DNA of 64,000 nt from Roseivirga sp. UBA6061 (GTDB lineage: Bacteria; Bacteroidota; Bacteroidia; Cytophagales; Cyclobacteriaceae): assembly GCA_002427745.1 (NCBI GenBank), contig DIYF01000116.1, positions 18,598 to 82,597 on the forward strand. Reading direction: 5' to 3'. Below are positions 1 to 6,860 of this stretch, piece by piece. The number at the start of each line of letters is the position of its first letter. Within the stretch, counting starts at the first letter, position 1. The position numbers were made by a program, and so were the translations under genes. The notes below the pieces were generated by a model that did not search any database, was not told the DNA's origin, and saw only the letters and a list, made by a program, of their open reading frames with translations.

Positions 1-1934
1 AGACAGCGAGCCAAAATGAGTTTATTAACAAATGAGGTGGAAAAACCTTTACCACTACTCAGAATATGAGTGTTGAGACCCTGTGGCAGCATATTGACTT
101 TGTCTGCCAGGCCTACTTTGGTAATGGCTTCCACAGCATCACGGCTGGTGAGTTGCGGCTTGCCCACCACGATGTTGTCAAGAATACTCCCCTCAAATAT
201 GTCTTCATGAGACACGTTTCGGGCCATCTTATCCCTTAAATTGGTCAGGTCCAGATCGCGCAGACTATAGTCGTTAATGGTAATCGCTCCCTCATAATTC
301 TGATTGATCCCCGCAATTGTGTCTGTCAGGGTTGTTTTACCGGATTCGTTACTACCTGAGATGCATATCTTTTCTCCGCAGGCAAAGCCCGTGGTAATAC
401 CTGACAGGGCCGTTTTCTTGGCTCCCGGGTAAGTATAGCTAACGTCTTTGAGGCGAATAGAAAAACCTTTTTCCAGTTCCTTCTCTTTCAGATCAATCCC
501 TCCGACCTTTTCCAGTGGCAGATCAGTTACCTGGCTGATTTTATCTACGGCCGTAAGCATATCATAGACTACATCCATATAGGTAATGATCTTCTCTACA
601 GAATTGAGAATAAGAATGATGATCACCTCAGATGCTACAAACTGTCCCAGGGTAATCTCACGGTTGACTACCAGCGAGGTACCGATGATCAGCAGTCCAC
701 CTGTAATAGCCGCCTTGAACAGCACTATGTACAGATACTGATTTACGAGTATGCGAAAGTGTGCCTTCCTGTTAGTCAGGTAGCTGTTGACATTGTACTC
801 AGTCCTTTTGATCGGGAGGTTGGTATTACCGGTGAGTTTAAAGGAATTGAGCGTACGGGCTATTTCCTCCAGCCAGTATACCACCTTGTACTTGTATTTA
901 GACTCATTGATAGATGACTGCAAACCTCTGGGGCCGGTGAGTCTGAAGATTAAGACGAGCGTTACCACCAGCACCAATCCGAAAAACACGAAGAAGGGGT
1001 GATAAAAAGATAACAGAATCAGCCCGAACAGAATCTGGATCAGGCCTGACATCAGGTCTCCCAGAAGTTTGGGAAGGCCTTTTTGGATAGTGAGTACATC
1101 AAAAAAGCGATTGATCAGTTCCGGGGCATGTTGTCCACTCAACGACTCCATACGCATACGGGGAATCCTGAAGGTAAACTCCAGGGCTGCCTTGGTAAAC
1201 ACTCTCCTCTGCAGGTATTCCACCAGGGTGATCTGCATTACCTGCAGGCCTCCGGAAGCCAGTATACCCAGCAGCACCAAACCGATCAATAAATAAATAG
1301 AGCTAAACACCACGCCTCCTGACACAAGCTCTACCGTGGCCTGAATACCCAAAGGCAGGGTGAGGGAAACAATTCCGACAAAGGCGGCATATACAAAAAT
1401 GTATAAGATGTCTCGTTTCTCTTCGCTCAGTAGTCTGAAAAGACGCCTGACAGGTGAGAGTCTTTCGGCTCCTTCATTGTCATTATCTCCATGCTCAGAC
1501 ACCAGGCTCTTGTAGCTAAAGGCTCCCAGTAACATCAGTTCGCCCTCTTCATTTTTGAGCAGGCTGCCTTCGATGTCGCTTAGATTTACCTCTTCCAGGC
1601 TTCGCTCATGTACGATCTGAGCTCTTGTAACATTCCTTTTAGCTTTGGTAAGAATTACCGGAAAGAAGTCGCCATTCTTCTGGTAAAAGACCACCATAGG
1701 AATTTCCACTTCCCTGGCAAAAGTCGGCAGGTCTTTTAATTCCAGGCTCTTATCCAGTAGTACCAGACGTACTTTGTTGGCACTCTCTATCAGGTCTCGC
1801 TTAAACTCAAAAGCCTCATCTATACTATAAGACTTAGAGTTGATCTGCAGATCTTCAAAGAGCGCATCTTCCAGGGTTGCTTCAAGCAAAAGAGCAACCT
1901 CCTTTATTGTGTTAGCAATATGCTGATTTGTCAT
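1..1934 (-). CDS. ABC exporter with N-terminal peptidase-like domain (partial, 3' end off window)
   Basis: About 644 codons are visible; the rest lies beyond base 1. ATG start at 1934. Residues ~1-150 are soluble and look like a degenerate C39-peptidase-like domain, with no convincing catalytic Cys/His. A hydrophobic exporter domain follows (~170-440), then a nucleotide-binding domain with Walker A GSNESGKTT near residue 529. The signature region near residue 628 reads LSSGKGFS instead of LSGGQ. It lies 15 bp downstream of a tetR gene, so the two are probably one operon. Known for the family: export of peptides, proteins or toxins together with an HlyD-type adaptor; the adaptor would lie off the window. 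The substrate cannot be inferred. Confidence 0.85.
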   Translation of the reverse strand, partial: MTNQHIANTIKEVALLLEATLEDALFEDLQINSKSYSIDEAFEFKRDLIESANKVRLVLLDKSLELKDLPTFAREVEIPMVVFYQKNGDFFPVILTKAKRNVTRAQIVHERSLEEVNLSDIEGSLLKNEEGELMLLGAFSYKSLVSEHGDNDNEGAERLSPVRRLFRLLSEEKRDILYIFVYAAFVGIVSLTLPLGIQATVELVSGGVVFSSIYLLIGLVLLGILASGGLQVMQITLVEYLQRRVFTKAALEFTFRIPRMRMESLSGQHAPELINRFFDVLTIQKGLPKLLGDLMSGLIQILFGLILLSFYHPFFVFFGLVLVVTLVLIFRLTGPRGLQSSINESKYKYKVVYWLEEIARTLNSFKLTGNTNLPIKRTEYNVNSYLTNRKAHFRILVNQYLYIVLFKAAITGGLLIIGTSLVVNREITLGQFVASEVIIILILNSVEKIITYMDVVYDMLTAVDKISQVTDLPLEKVGGIDLKEKELEKGFSIRLKDVSYTYPGAKKTALSGITTGFACGEKICISGSNESGKTTLTDTIAGINQNYEGAITINDYSLRDLDLTNLRDKMARNVSHEDIFEGSILDNIVVGKPQLTSRDAVEAITKVGLADKVNMLPQGLNTHILSSGKGFSTSFVNKLILARC

Positions 1935-1949
1935 TGGTCGAGGTAGACT

Positions 1950-2624
1950 TTATGAGATGGTCTTTTCTATCAACTGCAGCAAAAACACATTGTTTTGTGC
2001 ATGAATTTTTCCTTCTGAAGCTTTGTGCTCCGTTAGTGATGGCAGGTGCTCGGCAAAAAAGACCTGTTGATGAGAGGCTTCAAGCATGGTACTTACCAGT
2101 GCATGGGCATAAGCATAGTCGGGGTTGATTTCCTTAATGATCACAGCAATGCGTTTACATAAAGATTTGAAGCCCCGAAACAAGCCTTCTTTGTTATCAT
2201 CATCCACCTGTTTGGTATGATAAGTTTTGTCTGACTCATTGATAACAATACGCTGAAGTGCCACCTCATCTACTGATGGGAACATCGGGTCCGCTCCTTT
2301 TTTTTCTGTCACCAGTTTTACGGCAATAGCAAGCTGCTCATGCGGGTCTTTTACATTATTGGTTTCATATTCGATTTTATACTCCAGCCAGTTCCAGTAC
2401 CAGGCGATGAGATAAACCAGAAGCCGGTGTTTATTTTCGAAATACCGGTAGATAGAAGCCTCAGTTGAATCGATCGCCACTGAGAGTTTTTTGAATGTAA
2501 ACTGCTCGAGTCCCATCTCTTCAATCATACAAATCGATTGTCTGATGATCCGTCTACCCAGTTCTGTGTCCTGAGGATCTCTTAAATAGAGATTCTCGTT
2601 CATTTCCAGACGTAAAAGCGCCAT
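1950..2624 (-). CDS. TetR-family transcriptional regulator
   Basis: A protein of 224 residues with an N-terminal helix-turn-helix at ~25-70 (the stretch FTFKKLSVA...STEASIYRYFENKHRLL is typical of TetR proteins) and a helical, ligand-binding-type C-terminal domain without recognisable family. The ATG at 2624 is used here; the ATG eight codons in (2603) is equally possible. Stop is 15 bp before the ABC exporter start, so it probably controls its own operon with the exporter. A strong intrinsic terminator of the upstream RNA sits about 180 bp before it, so the operon promoter should lie within 2625-2802. The ligand is unknown. Confidence 0.88.
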   Translation of the reverse strand: MALLRLEMNENLYLRDPQDTELGRRIIRQSICMIEEMGLEQFTFKKLSVAIDSTEASIYRYFENKHRLLVYLIAWYWNWLEYKIEYETNNVKDPHEQLAIAVKLVTEKKGADPMFPSVDEVALQRIVINESDKTYHTKQVDDDNKEGLFRGFKSLCKRIAVIIKEINPDYAYAHALVSTMLEASHQQVFFAEHLPSLTEHKASEGKIHAQNNVFLLQLIEKTIS

Positions 2625-2802
2625 GTTTAACTATTGAATTAAAATGTTCTCCAACTCTTTATAATAGTAATACTATCATAAAAGTCAGTAACATAACGCA
2701 CCAAGGCTGAAATAGTTCTGAAAATGTTTGATTTTTACACGAAAGGAGGCCTAAAGGTAATACTCTTGCTTTTTTGGATCAAAAAAAATGGGCCGAAGGG
2801 CA

Positions 2803-2828
2803 CAAAAAAAGCCACTCCCCAGTGGCTT
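2803..2828 (-). terminator. Intrinsic terminator of the structured RNA
   Basis: Read on the minus strand, an 8-bp stem (AAGCCACT-type arms at 2809-2816 and 2821-2828) with a GGGG loop is followed by seven T residues (2804-2810, partly paired). It lies about 180 bp upstream of tetR and so separates the upstream RNA from the tetR-exporter operon. Confidence 0.8.
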
Positions 2829-3455
2829 CTTTCTGTATTTTTTTAAAAATACCCCCAAATAACAAAAGCGGGGGACAATTGCTTGCCCCCACTCATCCTG
2901 CATCAACCGTGGTTGGTGCAGAATACCAAGTTACTGTTCAGAACTTCATCCTCCGTACAATGGCCCAAGCTATTGTCTGGCGGATTCTGTCTTTTTCCAG
3001 CTTCGCCCTATGCATGCACTCAGTGCGATGCAATTAAAATGAAGCATGCAGTTTGAGAGAGTTACCTGCTCGGCAAGTAATTCCCGGACTCTTGGCGCCA
3101 CTACACCCGAAGGTGTAGCTTTGCTGACCTCGCTTTTTGCCGCATTCCCGAAAGAACTATGACACTGCGCTGATCAATGGACTTTCCACCGTAGTTTCCT
3201 GTCCAAGTCCGCCAAAGTGATTACCCTGAAGCTTTCACTTTGGGTAGCTATCCCAACATCCACCCCGAAGAGCTGACATTGACTAGTTCTACCTTCCACA
3301 TGAATACCGGAGGCATCATGCTTCTGCTTTACTGTCTCAGAACGTCATCTTGCGATTCCGAACCTTTCACTACCATTTTCCGAGCTTCCCCCGGAGAGAG
3401 ACTGAAGTCTTACCTTCTGTTCTTTATCCCTCACTTGGTATACCTAAGGTAGTTT
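2803..3455 (-). ncRNA. Unidentified large structured RNA (candidate)
   Basis: Gene-free sequence with many intact stems read on the minus strand. Pairs in plus coordinates: 3212-3220/3235-3243 (9 bp), 3179-3184/3205-3210, 3101-3107/3112-3118 closed by a cUUCGg tetraloop, 3062-3069/3073-3080 (8 bp, one wobble), 3011-3017/3044-3050 (7 bp), 2899-2907/2912-2920 (9 bp, one wobble), 2870-2874/2886-2890, and a terminator at 2803-2828. Both the UUCG loop and the terminator T-tract occur only on the minus strand, which sets the direction. The 5' end is a guess. I do not recognise the family. Group II intron remnant or divergent RNase P were considered but the diagnostic elements are not found. Confidence 0.55.
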
Positions 3456-3488
3456 TAATAATTTTACGTGCAAACTTTATAACTACCT
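3447..3488. repeat. Inverted repeat flanking an AT-rich segment
   Basis: AGGTAGTT at 3447-3454 and its exact complement AACTACCT at 3481-3488 flank a 26-bp AT-rich core. A palindrome GGTATACC lies just left at 3437-3444. The segment abuts the DnaA-box-like array, where a DNA-unwinding element would be expected in an origin. Confidence 0.6.
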
Positions 3489-3490
3489 AG

Positions 3491-3558
3491 TTTTCAACAA
3501 GTTTCCCACGCATTTATACACAGGGTTATCAACAGGGTTATCCACCTAGTTATCCACA
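3491..3558 (+). other. Phased array of DnaA-box-like 9-mers, candidate oriC
   Basis: Four 9-mers start exactly 12 bp apart: TTATACACA (3514), TTATCAACA (3526), TTATCCACC (3538) and TTATCCACA (3550). Two fit the general bacterial DnaA box TTATNCACA exactly and two differ at one base. Weaker copies TTTCCCACG (3502, in phase) and TTTTCAACA (3491) precede them. All are in one orientation and lie beside the AT-rich segment 3447-3488. Protein genes immediately left run leftward and those right run rightward, as expected at an origin. No dnaA, dnaN or gidA gene is in the window, so the assignment rests on the array alone; a DnaA-titration or regulatory site is the alternative. Confidence 0.55.
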
Positions 3559-3730
3559 ATTCTCGCTAACTCCCTGATTTTCTGCCTCTCTTTTCTCAAC
3601 TCACTTTTAAAAAGGTTCAAATACCATTGTGCTCTTCACTCATCTCCGATCTGTTTTATCAGTGACAATCCCGGGAAATTGCCACTTCCCCCGGAAATCA
3701 TGATCTTGTTACCGTCAAAACTCAGCACTC

Positions 3731-4456
3731 TTGAAAACAATTACTGCCAAAGCGAGTATCGCCCCTGCTCTTTCTACACTCTCTCAATACGGCAGAGAAG
3801 GAAATACAGCAGCCTACTGGCAACTGCTGGATAAGGAAATATTACAGCACAAAGTAAAATTCCCGATACTGGAGTATGTGGCTTGCGAGATCAATGCGAC
3901 ACTAAGGCAAGACGAAGAAGACAAGCTGATTGAGAAAATGGCGGAAGCCAGACACATTTCCAGCTATCCGGTAATCGGCAAACTCATACAGCTACGTCTG
4001 GACACTGATCTTGAAGCAGCTTATCATCTGGCCATAAAGCACATCATCCGGGGTAATGAGTGGTATGCCTGCGACATCATCAGTGAGCGGGTATTTGGTG
4101 AGGGCACTCTGAGAAACTTCGAGCTGAGCCTGGAGCTTATGAATGCTATGGGAGATCATGGCAACCTGTGGATAGAACGCTCTATCGGTATCGCCAGCCA
4201 TTATGCGACTAAAAAGAAACTGCCTAAGGACCAGGTAGAGCAGTTATTACTGCTTATGATTCGGCATGCCTGGAAAACCCAGTACTTTACCAAAAAAGGA
4301 ATTGGTTGGGCCGGTAAGACCATCGCCAAATATCACCCCGACCTGATTCACAAGCATGCCGAGCTTATGAGAAACACCAAACTATCCCGCTGGTTTATTA
4401 CCAAAGTAAATACAGGCCTATCCATGGCCAAAGCAGCCCCCTTCCATTATGAATGA
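3731..4456 (+). CDS. AlkD-like helical-repeat protein (DNA alkylation repair-like)
   Basis: A 241-residue, all-helical protein whose C-terminal half (GWAGKTIAKYHPDL...) resembles the GW-containing repeats of AlkD-type DNA glycosylases, which bind alkylated DNA through stacked HEAT-like helices. I cannot confirm the catalytic residues, so a role in DNA repair is inferred. The only start in reach is TTG at 3731. Its last 8 bp overlap the radical SAM gene, so the two are translated together and may act on the same kind of damage. A general HEAT-repeat scaffold is the alternative. Confidence 0.6.
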   Translation: MKTITAKASIAPALSTLSQYGREGNTAAYWQLLDKEILQHKVKFPILEYVACEINATLRQDEEDKLIEKMAEARHISSYPVIGKLIQLRLDTDLEAAYHLAIKHIIRGNEWYACDIISERVFGEGTLRNFELSLELMNAMGDHGNLWIERSIGIASHYATKKKLPKDQVEQLLLLMIRHAWKTQYFTKKGIGWAGKTIAKYHPDLIHKHAELMRNTKLSRWFITKVNTGLSMAKAAPFHYE

Positions 4457-5333
4457 AATTGTGGCCAAGAGCATATTGAACAAGAGCAAAAGGCGGGACC
4501 CCTGGTTTCTGGATGACTATACGGTCAATCCCTACAGCGGCTGCTCGTTCAATTGTCTTTACTGCTACATCCGTGGCAGTAAGTATGGCATTCATATGGA
4601 ACGAAAGCTTGGGGTGAAATCAAATGCCCCCGAGCTGCTGGACAAAGCCCTGAGGCGCAGAGCCGATAAAGGAGAATATGGCGTTATTGTACTGGCCTCC
4701 GCCACCGACCCTTACCTACAGCTGGAAAAAGAAACTCACCTCACCCGCAAACTACTTGAGATCATACTGAAATACCGGTTTCCGGTTCACCTGATTACCA
4801 AGTCTGACCTGATACTCCGCGATCTCGACCTGATAGAACGCATTGATCAAAAGGCCATTCTGCCCAAAGACCTGCCCGGCCTCGACCGGGGTGCCGTCAT
4901 TACCTTTTCCTTTTCTACCATAGACGAAAAGGTAGCCGGCATATTTGAACCCGGGGCTACCTCTCCCACACTCAGGCTCAATACACTGAGCGCCATTTCA
5001 CTAAAAGGTTTTTTGACCGGGGTCAGTATGATGCCCTTGCTGCCCTGGATCTCAGATACAGCCGAAAGCATGGAAGCTATGTTCAGCTCCTTTAAAGAAC
5101 AGGGAGCTCACTATTGCTTTCCGGCAGACCTTACTCTTTTTGGCAGTGGCAATTCTGACAGCCGAACACTGATACTCAGAGCTGTGGAAAAACACTACCC
5201 CCAATTCATTGACAAATACGAAAAGTACTTTGCCAACAGCACGGAGCTACCGGGCTATTATCGCAAGGCCTTCTATAAAAAGGTGAAGGAACTCGGAGTA
5301 CTGCATGATTTGAGAGACAGGATCATTGCCTGA
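4449..5333 (+). CDS. Radical SAM protein, spore photoproduct lyase-like (Rv2578c-type)
   Basis: 294 residues. The radical SAM cluster motif CxxxCxxC is present as C32, C36, C39 (GCSFNCLYCY), preceded by NPYSGC, typical of the SPL-like/Rv2578c group. A further feature is the SATDPYLQLE segment that follows the first barrel strands. Such proteins bind a [4Fe-4S] cluster and cleave S-adenosylmethionine; the substrate of this subgroup is not established, although relatives repair UV-damaged DNA. The start overlaps the AlkD-like gene by 8 bp, which supports a DNA-damage context. Length is normal for the group and no residue looks missing. Confidence 0.85.
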   Translation: MNEIVAKSILNKSKRRDPWFLDDYTVNPYSGCSFNCLYCYIRGSKYGIHMERKLGVKSNAPELLDKALRRRADKGEYGVIVLASATDPYLQLEKETHLTRKLLEIILKYRFPVHLITKSDLILRDLDLIERIDQKAILPKDLPGLDRGAVITFSFSTIDEKVAGIFEPGATSPTLRLNTLSAISLKGFLTGVSMMPLLPWISDTAESMEAMFSSFKEQGAHYCFPADLTLFGSGNSDSRTLILRAVEKHYPQFIDKYEKYFANSTELPGYYRKAFYKKVKELGVLHDLRDRIIA

Positions 5334-5481
5334 GTGGGAGCCGTCTCCCCTGCTTCAGAGGCAAATTATTTGACTTGAGCAAAAAATGGCAGGCTTACCA
5401 TCTTCTTTGTCAGCTGAGTTACTTTAATTGATAACGAAAGACGGTTTCAAACGTCAGTTAGTTAGTCCAACTTACGAAGTC

Positions 5482-6030
5482 ATGAATAAGTATCTAAAGC
5501 GGGGCCTGATCATAGTCGCTGCCCTTGGTATTCTCCTATATGCGGCCTACCTCTTTATGGTGGCTCAGACCAAGAAACACAGCCCGGAAGAAACGGTGAC
5601 TTATAATACCCATGGATATAACCTTGAGGTATTCTACAACCGCCCTTATAAAAAGGATCGTGTGATTTTCGGCAGACTGGTACCCTACGGACAGGTATGG
5701 CGCACCGGGGCCAATGAGGCCACCACTTTTGAAACCTCCACTGATCTTACCATTGGAGGTAAATCACTGAAGGCTGGCAAGTATACCCTCTGGACCATTC
5801 CCGAAGCTGATAGCTGGACCGTCATCTTCAACAGCAAGCAATACAGTTGGGGCGTCAACAGAAATGGGGTCACCCGGGAAGCAGAGCATGATGCGCTGCA
5901 GGTGAAGGTACCTGTTGAAACTCTCAGCAACGTTGTTGAGCAGTTCACCATTACTTTGGAAGATCAAGGCAGTAAGCCCGTGCTTGCATTGATGTGGGAC
6001 GAGACCAGAGTAAGAGTGGCTTTGCAGTAA
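5482..6030 (+). CDS. DUF2911 protein with N-terminal membrane anchor
   Basis: The frame opens at a TTG at 5428, but the ATG at 5482 gives a better protein of 182 residues beginning MNKYLKRG followed by one membrane segment. The rest matches the DUF2911 pattern: PYGQVWRTGANEATTF, LKAGKYTLWTIP and a W-rich strand with FNSKQYSWG. The family is common in Bacteroidota, is predicted to be all-beta and exported, and has no assigned function. It stands alone, 94 bp or more after the radical SAM gene and convergent with the following regulator gene. Confidence 0.85.
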   Translation: MNKYLKRGLIIVAALGILLYAAYLFMVAQTKKHSPEETVTYNTHGYNLEVFYNRPYKKDRVIFGRLVPYGQVWRTGANEATTFETSTDLTIGGKSLKAGKYTLWTIPEADSWTVIFNSKQYSWGVNRNGVTREAEHDALQVKVPVETLSNVVEQFTITLEDQGSKPVLALMWDETRVRVALQ

Positions 6031-6202
6031 CTCATAATTCCCGGAAACTCAGGTTGGGTAACATAGCGTGTTGTTACTATCAGATGGACAATGTCCTTCA
6101 GAAAACCCAAATGATTAGGTCTGTAAAAGCCAAGTATTCTTCTAGTAAGAAAAGACGCAAAAGGACGCTGTCCTGCTTTTGATCCGTCCGTAAATTATTC
6201 AA

Positions 6203-6859
6203 TCAAAAATCTTCGAAAAGCTGATGGTCAATAGCGTATAGTACCAGGCCTGCTACATTTTTGCTACCAGTCTTTTCCAGAAGGTTACGCTTGTGGGCTT
6301 CGACTGTGCGCGCACTGATAAAGAGTTCTTCGGCTATTTCCTGATTGGTTTGCTGCTTTAAAATAAGGTGGAGTATTTCCATTTCTCTTTCTGTCAGGGC
6401 AGGACTGTTACTCACCACGGCTTTTTGCCCTGCTCCCCTCAGCTTGTTCATGATCACATGTGTTACTTCGGCTGAGTAATACTGCCCTCCTTGCATCACC
6501 ATATCAATGGCCTGCTGTATTTCTTTTTTACCTGCGTTTTTGAGTACATAGCCCATTACTCCCAACTGCAGCATTCGCTTAATCAGCTGGGGTTCGTTGA
6601 ACATGGTAAGCACAATGATTTTTTGCTGTGGGTTTCTTCGCAGTAGCTCTCTTACCAGCTCCAGACCGTCTATATGAGGCATCTGAATATCGGTGAGAAT
6701 GATGTCTGCTGTCACTTTCTCCAGCTGCTCCAAAGCCTTGATGCCTCCGGAAGCCGTCCCCACCACTTCATACAGAGAGGTATCTTCCAGATAACCCAAT
6801 AATCCGTCAATCACCATAGGGTGATCATCTACGATAAAGATGCGTATGGCTTTACTCAT
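6203..6859 (-). CDS. NarL/LuxR-type response regulator
   Basis: 218 residues from the ATG at 6859; an in-frame TTG at 6871 is less likely. The receiver domain has D11/D12 and phospho-acceptor D57 (ILTDIQMP), and K in VLKNAGKKE. A LuxR-type helix-turn-helix occupies ~150-212 (LTEREMEILHLILKQQTNQEIAEELFIS). The stop of the sensor kinase gene ends two bases before this start, so the two are co-translated and form a cognate pair. Targets are unknown; no conserved operator was seen. Confidence 0.93.
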   Translation of the reverse strand: MSKAIRIFIVDDHPMVIDGLLGYLEDTSLYEVVGTASGGIKALEQLEKVTADIILTDIQMPHIDGLELVRELLRRNPQQKIIVLTMFNEPQLIKRMLQLGVMGYVLKNAGKKEIQQAIDMVMQGGQYYSAEVTHVIMNKLRGAGQKAVVSNSPALTEREMEILHLILKQQTNQEIAEELFISARTVEAHKRNLLEKTGSKNVAGLVLYAIDHQLFEDF

Positions 6860-6860
6860 T

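Noticed and set aside
2774..3037. Frame of 87 codons
   Set aside because: It runs through the structured RNA and its terminator on the opposite strand and has no domain.
2981..3189. Resemblance to RNase P RNA (GTGGAAAGTCC and GACAGAATCCG on the minus strand)
   Set aside because: The strings recall conserved regions I and V, but the sequences around them, the AAGAGCGCACC-like region and the P4 pairing do not fit; the first string pairs instead with 3205-3210.
3240..3452. Frame of 70 codons
   Set aside because: It is antisense to the structured RNA and has no recognisable product.
2870..3455. Group II intron
   Set aside because: No domain V sequence or reverse transcriptase/maturase frame is visible, so the idea is left as a possibility only.
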